From contig CM050449.1 of the NCBI GenBank assembly GCA_027563935.2, positions 91,543,676 through 91,607,675 of the forward strand: DNA of 64,000 bases. The letters are read 5' to 3'. The stretch comes from Costus lasius (taxonomy: Eukaryota; Streptophyta; Magnoliopsida; Zingiberales; Costaceae). Positions within the stretch are counted from its first letter, which is position 1. Each line of letters starts with the position of its first letter. The translations under genes and the position numbers were made by a program. Below are positions 10,388-22,630 of the stretch, in pieces. The notes under the pieces were generated by a model that saw only the letters and a program-made list of their open reading frames with translations, was not told where the DNA came from and searched no databases.

Positions 10388-12383
10388 CCCTTGAGTTTAC
10401 CCGCACACATCATGGAGAAGCTCGATCGCTACTTTGATCGTGTTTTGATAGCGACTGCCAGAGAGTTGAGGTAGAGTTTGTCTTGAGTATATAAGGAGTG
10501 CAAATCCTTGGCTACATGAATTGCCATAGATTTTATTATGAACCGTGTAGAAGCCATGGAGTTCATCAATTGAACATCTAATTCTTGAGATTCATATCTG
10601 TCTAATATAATCACTTTAATCCTCTATGTTTTCTATAACGGCCACTAATGTGTGGATAAAAGTCTTCTATGTGCAAAAATATGTTGTAGTTATTAAGTTA
10701 ACATTTGTAAATGCAACTAAGTAGTTTGTGTGAGGTCATATGTGCTTGATCTAATAATACATCCATATGATTTTATGAATTATTTTTTAACAAAGAGAAA
10801 AGAGAAGAAATTTTACATAATGTAAGAGTGTAATCTATCTCAAACATTTCTTACATGTGTTACCTTAATATATCTTATGAATTGTTAAGAGCACTATTCC
10901 TTTCTATTGGAATTTCAAAGAGGGTGACATGGTCTCAGCAAAATAGTGATGATGGTTGAAACCAGAGATTTGGTTATTAATTCCATTAATGGATTCTTAT
11001 AAATTTTTTTAATAATAATAACAATTCATCTAGATATATCTCAATTTAACCTAGATATGTCTGAAGCAAACTGAATCAATCTCTAACTTTTCAGAAAAAG
11101 CTTAGTTTTATGAAATTATGTGAAATTCAGTTCAGGGTTGTAATTCAGCTTAACCAAATAGAACACTCCATAAATTATAATACTGAATATTTTCCTAAAT
11201 AAGTGAAGAAATGATATATTTTGATGATTATGATTATGATGATAAATACTTACAACATCTATCTATCTTATGTTGCATGACATTTCCCACTGTATCTCTA
11301 GTTAATTTGGCCTTTTAATTTATAATTGATAAATTCTTTTTACTTCTCAAGAAGCCTGTTTAGTATTTTTTTTGGCTAAATATATAGAAGATATTCATTA
11401 TTTAGATTAATTGAGCACTCTTGTGGTAAAAGAGAAGAATATATATTTAAAATATTTCATACTTCTCATGTAATTTGGATTATTGAGTAGCAAACATTTG
11501 ATTAATGTAATTCTTATGTAGTTAGTTAGACATTTAACTTTTTGAGTGGTGATGTGATGTTGTTACATTGTCACATTTTGAAACAATACCGTTATGGGTT
11601 GTGATACCCATAGTATGATTTAATTGGGGGCATATTCCTACAATGGGTTATGACACCTTAATTAATATTTTAGAGAATTCTTTGCAATATTTGTGTAAGG
11701 GCACTAGATAGAGTCGTTGATATTAGACGAGAATGAAAAATCATACATACAGTTGTCATGTTGGGAACGAGTATAGAACGACACAATAAAAAATATAAAA
11801 AAAATTGATATCCCACTAAGGGTCCATGTGAAAGAAAGCCAATTAGTTGATAAAAAAAATTATATATTTTAACGATTGAATCTCTTCATCAAAAGCACAT
11901 GAGCAACTTACCTTTATGGTATCCACCAAGATTTGATGTATCAGTCCGACTAGCCATATCGATCGATGGTCGGACGGATACATATCGGTATAATATTGGT
12001 GGTGTCAACGCTATAGACCACAATACCGGTTAGACCACATGGTAATGAACTAGACCAATTATGGTTTGATCCAATTAACCTCAAATTTAATAATTTCTAG
12101 CATAGTTATACCTTTCATATATAAAAGATATCATTTGAGAGCCAATTTAAGTAATTAACATAAGAAACATGAGGAAAAGTAAAATTATAGACATATCACT
12201 AATATCAAAATAAGTGATGAGGCTAGTGTGGATCTATATAGACAGTTACCTCTATAGGACTTAGATTAACTCCATAGTTTTGTAATGCCTAGATTTGATA
12301 ATTTTCTCAAAACATGTGGAATTGATATGTTGAGTTCCATATGTTTAGTAAATATGGGAGGTTAAGTTATTCTTGCGTGGTAG
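10388..12383. other. AT-rich intergenic stretch, no gene seen
   Basis: About 2 kb of AT-rich sequence with short interrupted frames only. The one structure noticed is an imperfect inverted repeat at 11935-11987 around ATCGATCG. I see no RNA gene or transposon terminus. Confidence 0.5.
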
Positions 12384-13895
12384 TGATGCGTCTGTAAGTA
12401 TATGGATTTATCGAAGTAATAAAAAGATTATCGTTCCCAACGAGGATCTGGCGGTCAAGTACCGATTATACGGTTGAACTATAGCTAGACGATTTAAAGT
12501 GTAGTTTTTGTTTGGAAGCTTCTAGTATGAGAAAACAAAAGCAAGCGTTTAGGGTAAAAGTCAATACGGAGAGAGTTGGGACTCGGGGTTTCACCACGTT
12601 GATGACTATAAATTTAATAAGAATAAACCTTTAAATAGAAAATTAAAGCGTTGAAAAGGATTTTTTCTAAGGTACAGATTACATCCTCTCGAAGCGTAAT
12701 CTGGTATCTAATTACGTTAATTCTCTACTCTCGTGACAATTAATACAATTACATCTTTTAAGTTCTGTGAAAAATCGTGTAAATCCTTCAAACGTATCCA
12801 AACTACTCTCGTGATCGGATTTGTAGGTTTGAAAAGAATAGATCCGACATCGTAATTCACCTCCCGGTCCTTCTCGCGACGTCTCAAACGCGATAAAACT
12901 TGTCGAAAGTATAAGCAGAATACGTACAATTCTAATCAAATCAACTCAATAAGATTCTTAACAAAGATTCATGAAAAAAACTTAATTCATAAATCAATCA
13001 ACAGGCTACTCCCCAATACCGAAAACAAGTTTACACGTTTATGTTTATAGAACATAGCATGTATATTGATGAACTCGACATAATCTCTCAAAAATAATGC
13101 AAAAAGACGCTAGGATAGTAATTAGAACTCTTCCCCTTGATCTGGAGATGAAGATGAAGCATTCGAATCCCTCCTTTGCGTGATCTTTCGCAGGAATTAT
13201 GCTCAGAAATTGATTTTCGCTCTAGCCGCCACCTCTGTTCGTGTTCATCCATAGTAGCCTCCTTAAACCCTTCATTTTATAGTTTAATCAGTGTAGAACC
13301 CATCTAGGAAGGCTTCTGCAAAGTTTGGTTAAGTTTCGACTCGATTCGGGGTCGAATAGAGTGAAAAACCAAAGAGGGCAGAAAAACTCACAGGCGGTGA
13401 ACTGTTTATGGCCACGGCCATAAGTTTTTCTATTTTTGCACATAAATGTATTCACAGCCCGTGAATACATTCTCGGCCACGGCCTTGAAAGTTGTGTTTG
13501 ACCTCTGTTTTACCCCAAATTTGATGTACGACATCGTCTTTTCATCACGAATCACCCTATGGCATCAGAACTCATAAAATCCATCATTTTGAGTGATATT
13601 CATGGCCCACAAAAGACTCACGGGTGCAACCGTGAATTTTATGTCTGCCTCCGTTTCACTCCAAATTTGATATGCGACCTCGTAATTTTCTCGGGAACCG
13701 TGCTACGGCCTTAAAACTCACAAAACCCATTATTTTATGCCATTATAAAATCTGCATTTTCATAAAAAGCCAAGAAAAGTGAAGATTCTATACAAAGTGA
13801 AGTAAAAAACACTAAAAATTAGTATAAAATCATAAAATAAGTCAAAAATATCATATAAAATACAAACAAAAATATGATGTAAATACAACTCATCA
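12384..13895 (-). repeat. Element C 3' LTR (1512 bp)
   Basis: On the minus strand it starts TGATGAGTTG at 13895 and ends GACGCATCA at 12384. The sequence before its start (CTTGAGGACAAGCAAAACTT, 13938-13919) parallels the text just before the element D 3' LTR, which supports the boundary. Short motifs such as GGCCACGGCC and CCCGTGAATACA recur at about 13380-13500 and 13600-13720. Confidence 0.75.
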
Positions 13896-14599
13896 AAATA
13901 CTCTAGACTTAAAGTTTTGCTTGTCCTCAAGCAATATTCTGATATGTATGGAAAATGTAAAGATAAGGAACAATCTTATTTGTTCTCTCCTTAATAACGT
14001 CCCTAATCCACAATTCAAGCAATCGGTTGTTCAGAACTCAAGTAATTTCAAGAAAAATCATAATAGAGATAAATTCTCAAAAGTTTACAATCCAAGAAAG
14101 ATAAAATTCATAGTTCATGTCAAAACATTCATTGTTCACGCACTAAGTATCAAATACTCGTGTGAGGTCATTTTTGGTCATGTGATTAATTTATTTTGAC
14201 CTTTTCAAATTCACCTTATAAAATAAGGCTTTTTGTTTAATGGGTTCTAACTTCCAATGAACGCAAGCATTCATTGTTAATCACCCCAGAAAATCAAGGC
14301 ACCTTTGATTGAGAGATCTAAGTTATGAAATAAAATAAAATAAAATAGCTGAACAATATGATTTATCAAACATTAAATCAAAAACATATGATGACCATAG
14401 AAAGAAAAAAAATGACAAAAGAAAGGTCTTTATCAACTTGGATGATTTGGATTTGCCAAATACCTGGCCTTGCAATGACTTGTTGGATATTTTGGATCTA
14501 GAAGGGATCTGGTCTCAATGATTCGTTAGATTTTTACTTTGAAAAAAAAATACCCAGACTCAACGGCTTGTTGAGTAAAGCTATCCAGCTTTGACAGCT
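13896..14599 (-). other. Element C tail between satellite and 3' LTR
   Basis: AT-rich, non-coding. At 14440-14600 it contains diverged units of the type CTTGTTGGATATTT that also border the satellite on its right side (about 20330-20560). This suggests an older related repeat from which the 41-bp unit may have arisen. Confidence 0.5.
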
Positions 14600-17220
14600 T
14601 GTTGGATATTTAATTTGATGACTTGTGAGCATTTGAGTATGACATATGCTCGGTCTTGACAACTTGTGAGCATATGAATTCGACATATGCTCAGTTTTGA
14701 TGACTTGTGAGCATTTGAGTTTGACATTTTCTCGGACTTGACGACTTGTGAGCATTTGAGTTCGATATGTGCTCGGTCTTAACGACTTGTGAGTATTTGA
14801 ATTCGGCATGTGCTTGGTCTTGACGAGTTGTGAGCATTTGAATTAGACACGTGGCCAGTCTAGATAACTTGCGAGAATTTGAATTTGACATGTGCTTGGT
14901 CTTCATGATTTGTGAGCATTTGAATTCGATATGAGCTCGGTCTTGATAACTTGTGAACATTTGAGTTCCACATGTACTCGGTCTTGACGGCTTGTGAGCA
15001 TTTGAGTTTGACATGTCCTTGGTCTTGACAACTTGTGAGCATTTGAATTTGACATGTGCTCAGTCTTGATGACTTGTGAGCATTTGAGTTTGACATATGC
15101 TCGATCTTGACGACTTGTAAGCATTTGAGTTCGACATGTGCTCGGTCTTAACGACTTATGAGTGTTTGAATTCGACATGTGCTCGGTCTTAACGACTTGT
15201 GAGCATTTGAATGCGACATATGCTCGGTCTTGACGACTTATGAGCATTTGAATTCGACATATGCTCGGTCTTGACGACCTGTGAGCATTTGAATTTGACA
15301 CGACATGTGCTCGGTCTTAACGAATTGTGAGCATTTGAATTCAACATGTGCTCGGTCGTAAGGACTTGTGAGCATTTGAATTTGACATGTACTCAGTCTT
15401 GACGACTTGTGAGCATTTGAATTCGACATGTGCACGGTCTTGATGACTTGTGAGCATTTGAATTTAACATGTGCTCGGTCTTGACGACTTGTGAGCATTT
15501 AAGTTCAACATGTGCTTGGTCTTAACAACTTGTGAGCATTTGAATTTGGCATGTGCATGGTCTTGACGACTTGTGAGTTTTTGAATTCAATATATGCTTG
15601 GTCTTGACGACTTGTGAGCATTTGAATTCGACATGTGCTCAGTCTTGACGACTTGTGAGCATTTGAATTCAACATGTGCTCGGTCTTGACGACTTGTGAG
15701 CATTTGAATTCGACATTTGCTTAGCCTTGGTGACTTGTGAGCATTTGAGTTCGACATGTGCTCGGTCTTAACAACTTGTGAGCATTCGAGTTTGACATGT
15801 GCTCAATCTTGACGACTTGTGAGCATTTGAATTCGACATGTGCTCTGTCTTGATGACTTGTGAGCATTTAAGTTTGACATGTGCTCGGTCTTGACGACTT
15901 GTGAGCATGTGAGTTCGACATGTGCTCGGTCTTAATGACTTGTGAGCATTTGAATTCAGCATATGCCTGGTCTTGATGACTTGTGAGCATTTGAATTCGA
16001 CACGATATGTGCTCGATCTTAACGACTTGTTAGCATTTGAATTCGACATGTGCTTGGTCTTGACGACTTGTGAGCATTTGAGTTTGACATATGCTCGGTC
16101 TTGACGACTTGTGAGCATTTGAATTCGACATATGCTCGGTCTTGACGACTTGTGAGCATTTGAGTTCGACATTTGCTCGGTCTTGATGACTTGTGAGCAT
16201 TTGAGCTCGACATGTGCTTGGTATTAACGACTTGTGAGTATTTGAATTTGGCATATGCTCGGTCTTGACAACTTGTGAGCATTTGAATTCGACATGTGCT
16301 CGGTCTTTACGACTTGTGAGAATTTGAATTCGACATGTGCTCAGTCTTCATAACTTGTGAGCATTTGAATTCGACATATGCTCGATCTTGACGACTTGTG
16401 AGCATTCGAATTTGACATGAGCTCGGTCTTGATAACTTGTGAGCATTAGATTTCCACATGTACTCGGTCTTGACGACTTGTGAGCATTTGAGTTCGACAT
16501 ATGCTTGGTCTTGACAACTTGTGAGTATTTGAATTCGACATGTGCTCGGTCTTGACGACTTGTGAGCATTTGAGTTCAACATGTGCTCGGTCTTGATGAC
16601 TTGTGAGCATTTGAGTTCGACATGTGCTCGGTCTTAACGACTTGTGAGCATTTGAATTCGACATATGCTCGGTCTTGACGACTTGTGAGAATTTGAATTC
16701 GACATGACATGTGCTCAGTCCTAACGACTTATGAGCATTTGAATTCGACATGTGCTCAGTCTTAACGACTTGTGAGCATTTGAATTCGACATGTACTCAA
16801 TCTTGATGACTTGTGAGCATTTGAATTTGACATGTGCTCAGTCTTGATGACTTGTGAGCATTTGAATTCGACATGCGCTTGGTCTTGACGACTTGTGAGC
16901 ATTTAAGTTCGACATGTGCTCTGTCTTAACAACTTGTGATCATATGAGTTCGACATGTGCTCAGTCTTAACGACTTGTGAGCATTTGAATTCGGCATGTG
17001 CTTAGTCTTAACGACTTCTGAGAATTTGAATTCAACATGTGCTCGGTCTTGACAACTTGTGAGCATTTGAATTCGACATGTGCTCAGTCTTGACGACTTG
17101 TGAGCATTTGAATTCGACATGTGCTTGGTCTTGACAACTTGTGAGCATTTGAATTCGACAAGTGCTTGGTCTTGACAACTTGTGAGTATTTGAATTTGAC
17201 ATGTGCTTGGTCTTGACATG
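14600..17220. repeat. 41-bp satellite array, left block (about 64 units)
   Basis: The unit reads CTTGTGAGCATTTGAATTCG, then ACATGTGCTCGGTCTTGACGA, exactly 41 bp (compare starts at 15611 and 15652). Units differ by scattered substitutions. A few carry a 5-bp insertion (GACACGACATGTG type, for example near 15297 and 16000). The minus strand has no stop codon in the consensus in any frame, so chance ORFs of 60-134 codons with a 41-residue period appear. They are repeat artefacts. There are no unique spacers, so it is not CRISPR-like. Confidence 0.95.
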
Positions 17221-19450
17221 TGTTGGTGTATATGCCCTAAAGACCAATGTATGGACATGGTCAGACATTGTTTGAATGTACTTTGATAGAACTATTACTT
17301 TTTATATAGGCATGGTCGTTATTATGCAGACTTCTCTACCTGCGTTGATGTATTGAGTTGCATAAATAATGTCCCAGGAGTTTGGATTGGATCCATTCTC
17401 ATAAGCTATCCCCAGACAAGGTACCTTAGCAGATATGGGACAGCTTTGGTACATGTGAGACTGGTGTATGGGCTGGTTAGGTGCGGGGCACAGTAACGCA
17501 GACATACAGGTGCATTGGATGCACTGGAGTGATCCACCGTGAGGATTGACTTGTCTAGTCAACAAGTCAATCTCACATGCAAGAGGTTTGCATTGATCCT
17601 TAGACTTGAGGTATTCATGTCTAGACTTGATGAAGGGTATGCTTTAATACAGTCTTACGTCTCTCCGTAATTGGGAGATCAAAACGACTGTCATTGGGCA
17701 TGTCATAAGTCATGTAGAGACATGGATGACCAATAGTAGGATTTGCCCCTTCCTTCCGAGGAAGCATGATATCCACCTCGGGGCGCCCCACCTTATTGGT
17801 GCATGACAGGAGAGTGTGGCCACACTTGTTGAGTCATGACCAATGCATTGGATAATAAACTTGAGACTAATCCAATGGCAGGATATCAGCTTAGGCAAAG
17901 GGATCTGTAATGCAATGGGAATCCTCGTTGCTTGTTAGGAGTTGTTGCCATAATGACTTAAGTCCTATGACATGGGTAGTAGTGATGTGTTGCTAGATAC
18001 CCCTCACTACTTATGATGTTTACATCATTGCCATGGTCATATGGATCCTACGGGGTCACACGCAATAGACTCTTGACGTTGCTTTAATCAGAAGCCTTAG
18101 GATCAAGTTATTGGATAACTTGGATCCATTTGGAAGATTTCATCAGCGCCAATGGGCCTGATGAGATGGAAGAAAGTTATTGGAGCCAAACTTCATTTTT
18201 GGCAGGTTGACCCAAAATTGACATAGATTGGTCACATTTGGATTAGGGTTGCATTGTAATAGATCCAATGGCTTAATCAACCCATGCCATGAAGTTTGGG
18301 CTAGCTCATTATCCAATGAGGCCCAATAATTAGTTGTCATGAAGAGGAATTAGCTTAAAAGGGTATAATGGGGAGAAATCTCACCCCATTGGCGCCTAGG
18401 GGCATAATGGGGTGAGGGAGGCGCCTTTGCTTCATTATGGAAGTAAAGGGCGCCTAGCCCTTCTTCCTTGGAAGGAATACTTGCCTCTAAGGTAAGTCTT
18501 GGGGCTGATATGGCTTGATGGCTCTTTTGGAAAGAGCTTAGGCGCATATGGATAGTAGGGTAAGGTATATGGTAATGTCTTGGAGACTTACCTTACCTAA
18601 AACCCTAGTTTCTCCCAAAATTCTTACCCTAGTCGAAACTCCTCATGCTTGTTGCGCCTTGCCCTTCCCTTGGATGGAATGCATGCATCTAAGGCATGTC
18701 TTGGGCTGATATGGCCATTGGGAAAATTAGGATAGGTTGAATGAGGTTTATGGTAAAGTCTTGGAGACTTTCCTTACCTCAAGACCCCTTTATCCTAGCC
18801 GCCCACTTGGCATGATCTTAGCCATTGCCTTGCCGCTTCTTGTCCTATTTATAGGACCCCTTACCGCCCCTTCCATGGTTGGACTTTAAGGAGGCGTGAA
18901 CACACATAGAAGGGAGAGAGAGCAAAGCAAAGGGCGACAACAAGGTGGTGCAAACCTCTTCCTTGGAGCCGCAAGTTCTTCCTCTTCCTCTCTTCTTTGG
19001 CGCAAGGATTCTTTGTGCTTGGTGGCATCTTCTTGTCACAAGCCCTCATCGTCCCTTGGCCATAGGCGCACCTTGGAGGTGGTGCAAGCAAAGAAGAAGA
19101 GGGAAGTCCTTGGCGGCATCATCTTCCCTTTCCCTTCCTTGGCGCAACTTCTCTTGAAAGTGGCGCAAGTGGAAGTGAAGGCTTGATTCTCCTCCCGAGG
19201 CTAGCACCGAGCGTGGAAGGGAGCAACGATCAAGGAGTCGACGCATGGATACTTGTAGAGGGCGAACACTTGGGCGCCTTCAACATGGCTTCGACATCTA
19301 AACAAGCAATAAAGGTACTAACCCTAACACATCCTTGTGTTCTCTCACTCGCAAGGATCCTTGGGAAAGGAATGTGTTTCGGGTGTAATACTTCTTCCGC
19401 TACGTCCTGGGACTGCAAAATTTTAAAATTACACCCGGCATTCCCTAACA
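17221..19450 (+). mobile_element. Copia-type solo LTR inside the satellite (2230 bp)
   Basis: It starts TGTTGGTGTATATGCCC and ends GGCATTCCCTAACA, giving TGTTGG/CCTAACA inverted ends. The start resembles the complete copia element's LTR (TGTTGGGGTATGCCC). Both also share the block GTTGCTAGATACCCCTCACT (ends at 18008 here, 42281 there). A TATA-like CTATTTATAG lies at 18845-18854 with A/G-rich sequence after it. No primer site or polyprotein is present. No clean 5-bp duplication flanks it (ACATG left, GTGCT right). Small ORFs near 18350-19460 have no domain. Confidence 0.78.
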
Positions 19451-20335
19451 GTGCTCGGTCTTGACGACTTCTGAGCATTTGAGTTCGATAAGTGCTCGGT
19501 CTTGATGACTTGTGAACATTTAAGTTCGACATGTGCTCGGTCTTGATGACTTGTGAGCATTTGAGTTCAACATGTGCTTGGTCTTAACAACTTACGAATA
19601 TTTGAATTCGACATGTTTTCGGTCTTAACGACATGTGAGCATTTGAATTCGACATATGCTTGGTATTGACGACTTGTGAGCATTTGAATTCGACACGATA
19701 TGTGCTCGGTCTTAACGACTTGTGAGCATTTGATTTTGACTTGTGCTTGGTCTTAACGACTTGTGAGCATTTGAATTCGGCATGTGCTCGGTCTTGACGA
19801 CTTGTGAGCATTTGAATTCGACATATACTCGGTCTTGACGACTTATGAGCATTTGAATTCGACATGTGCTTGGTCTTGACGACTTGTGAGCATTTGAATT
19901 TGTCATTTGCTCGGTCTTGATGACTTGTGAGCATTTGAGTTTCGACATGTGCTCGGTCTTGATGAGTTGTGAATATTTGAATTCGACATATGCTCGGTCT
20001 TGACGACTTGTGAGCATTTGGGTTCGACATGTGATCAGTCTTAATGACTTGTAAGCATTTGAACTCGTGAAATATTCAGCCTCAATGGCTTGTTGGATGT
20101 TCAATTTCAGAGATATCCGGCCTCAACGGCTTGTTGGGTAAAGATATCTGGCCATGATAGCTTCTTTGATATTTTAATTTGACAACTTGTGAGTATTTGA
20201 GTTTGACATATGCTCGGTCTTGACGACTTATGAGCATTTGAATTCGACATGTGCTCGGTCTTGACGACTTGTGAGCATTTGAATTCGACATGTGCTCTGT
20301 CTTGATGACTTGTGAGCATTTGAATTCATGAAATA
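19451..20335. repeat. 41-bp satellite array, right block (about 18 units)
   Basis: Same unit as the left block. At 20055-20180 it is interrupted by diverged units with CCTCAACGGCTTGTTGG, and it ends near 20330. The array was continuous before the solo LTR inserted. Confidence 0.9.
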
Positions 20336-20640
20336 TCCAGCCTCAATGGCTTGTCTCAACGGCTTGTTGGATATTTCAGTCTTAACAAACAAAACATCAT
20401 ATTGAGGAGTTATGCCCCGATGGTAAATGTTGACGTATGCACCTCCAAAATAATATTTTATTGAGATATATTAAGATTTTTAGTGATTTTTTATCCGTCC
20501 TTAATGGCTTATTGGATATTTAATTTTGAAAGATGTCTGGCCTGATGGCTTGTTAGATATTTCAATTGGCTCAGATTATCCTTAGCCGTCAAATCTGTGA
20601 TTTTCTCATGTCCGTGGATTTAAATTCATAGATTTGTCTG
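20336..20640. other. Diverged repeat border of the satellite
   Basis: AT-rich sequence with scattered copies of GGCTTGTTGGATATTT. It is transitional between the 41-bp array and the 190-bp repeat. No gene is seen. Confidence 0.4.
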
Positions 20641-21135
20641 AATCCAACATTCGGATCAAAAATCCGATATCATATTCGAAAAGATCAGGTTTGATATAGT
20701 AGGGATTGACACCTTGATCGTGTCAAATGTCATCCGATTGACTTAAATATGTTCAAATCAATTTCAGCCGTTGATTTCATATTAGATCAAATTCATCTTG
20801 ATTGTTCATTTAGATTCATAGATCTGCTTCAATTCAAGTTTAGAATCAAAGATCCAATATCATATTTGGAAAGATTGAGTTCGATTTGATAGTATTCAAC
20901 TCCTTGATCATGTGAAAATTCAATCGATTGACCTAGATACCCTCAGATCAATTTCAGCCGTTGATTTAGATTTGGATTTGATTTATCATGACCGTTCATT
21001 TAAATTCACTGATCTGCATCTATCGGAGTGTTGGATCGAAGATTCGATATCATATTTGGAAAGATCAGGTTCGATATAATGGAAATTGACACCTTGATCA
21101 TGTTGAAGGTCAACCGATTGATCGAGATATGCTCC
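20640..21135. repeat. 190-bp tandem repeat, about 2.5 copies
   Basis: The anchor ATCCGATATCATATT (20662), ATCCAATATCATATT (20852) and ATTCGATATCATATT (21042) recurs at exactly 190-bp steps. Each copy also contains CACCTTGATC-like and TCAATTTCAGCCGTTGATTT-like segments. Confidence 0.85.
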
Positions 21136-21139
21136 GATT

Positions 21140-21835
21140 ATTCTCAACCATTTATTTGTTTTATATGCAAATCTAGACCATCGAATAAATTTGAATCTGA
21201 ACCATGCGATTTGAGATGGACAAATCTGAACCGTTCGATTTAATTTATTTGATCAAATTGATCTTGACCATCCGATTTCATGTGAAGTAATCTGGACCGT
21301 AGATTTCTATTCAGATCTGGACTGTTGATTTGATTTTAATGAATCTTGACCGTTGGATTAAAATTTTTAAATCGGATTGATCTGAACCATGCGATTTCGC
21401 GTGAAGCGATCTGGGCGGTCTGATTTTATGTTGATCTAGACCGTTAATTTCAAGTGAACGCATCTCAACTGTTGGATTAACTTTATTTGATTGGAGCGAT
21501 CTTGGCCATCTGATTTCATGTGAAGTAATATGAGCCGTTAGATTTCATAATGATAGAGACCATTGGATTTGAATAGAATGAATCTCGACCATTGGATTCA
21601 ATTTTATATTCAGATTGATCTGAGCTATCAGTTATTGTTTGAAGCGATCTGGAGCGTTGATCTTATTTGGATCTTGACCGTTGATTTGAACAGAGTGGAT
21701 CTCAGCCGTTGGATTTAATCTTTTGATTAGACCGATATATGCCTTTCGATTTGAATTGAACGAATCAGGACCATTGAATTGATTTGGATCTGGGTAGTTG
21801 GATTAATTGGGCGAATCTGGGCGGTTGATTTAAAA
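21140..21835. repeat. 119-bp higher-order repeat of about 30-bp GATCTNGACCGTTGGATTT monomers
   Basis: The anchor GATCTTGACCATCCGATTT at 21260 recurs as related text at 21379, 21498 and 21617, steps of 119 bp. Each 119-bp unit contains four diverged roughly 30-bp monomers built on GAYCTNGACCGTTNGATTT. It is therefore a nested, higher-order tandem repeat. It leads into a GC-richer stretch at 21840-22200 that may be a promoter or leader of an LTR. Confidence 0.8.
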
Positions 21836-22240
21836 TCTCATCTCTCCCTTCGACGGCGGTGGCAGACAAATCTAGGGTTCATTGCCACCGGCTGCTCACT
21901 GCTCCTCTGGTTAATCGTCTCTGGGAGTACCTTCTCTATTCAAGATGGACTTATGGCTGGAATTTGGAGGCGTATGGTGGAGAATCGGCGGCGAATCGAA
22001 GCTTCGTTTTAAACAAGGGTCATCGGCAGTTTTTTGCTCAATTCCGGCGATCTGGTGATCGGATGGACGGATTCTCTTGGCTGTAGATTCGAGACATGAG
22101 AAGATCATATAGTCAAAATTTGAGCGCAATCCGATGGTCGGATGAGGAGTTCCTGTTGTAGGGTCGTTGAGCGTCGAGTGAACATCGGCTAAGCGATGAA
22201 CAATAGTTTTTCTTTTTCTTTTTTTTGAATAGATATTTTT
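21836..22240. other. GC-richer non-coding stretch after the 119-bp repeat
   Basis: About 400 bp starting TCTCTCCCTTCGACGGCGG. ORFs of 71-77 codons overlap in two strands without domain signals. It may be part of an LTR or leader whose ends I could not find. Confidence 0.35.
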
Positions 22241-22440
22241 TTTACTAGAGTATCGTTCTCTAGGATTTAGTCCGGATTTTACTTTCTACAAAAGTGATTT
22301 TGTAGGAGTATCCTCTCTGATTTAGTACAGAGTTTACTCTCCGTAAAAGTGATTTTATAGGAGTATCCTCTCCGATTTAGTCCAGAGTTTACTCTCCGTA
22401 AAAGTGATTTTGTAGGAGTATCCTCTCCGTGAGAATAGAG
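22240..22440. repeat. 55/56-bp tandem repeat, about 3.5 copies
   Basis: AAAGTGATTTTGTAGGAGTA-type units start at 22291, 22346 and 22402, interleaved with TTTACTCTCCGT and GATTTAGTCC segments. Confidence 0.85.
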
Positions 22441-22597
22441 TGAGGAAGAAGAAGATAGATAGAAATGTATACCTGTGTAGAGAAAGAAATCTCCTTATAG
22501 TGTTCTTCGTAACGTCAGCGTCTGGATGTTGTAAAATTTTCCTTGTGTCCTCGTTTTACATGCGCTTAGCCTCTCTTTTATAAGAGAAGACTGCTAA

Positions 22598-22599
22598 AA

Positions 22600-22630
<31 letters not shown>

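Noticed and set aside
14600..17220. CRISPR-like regular repeat spacing
   Set aside because: Units are head-to-tail without unique spacers, and the genome is a plant nuclear one.
18350..19464. Small genes in the region 18350-19464
   Set aside because: They lie inside the copia-type solo LTR downstream of its TATA box; frames overlap on both strands and have no domain.
14534..20319. Many minus-strand ORFs with 41-residue repeats
   Set aside because: They follow mechanically from a 41-bp satellite unit without stops on that strand; all frames are equally open and point mutations end them at random.
20640..22240. A solo LTR covering the 190-bp and 119-bp repeats
   Set aside because: The texture suggests an LTR, but I could not find TG/CA ends with a matching duplication.
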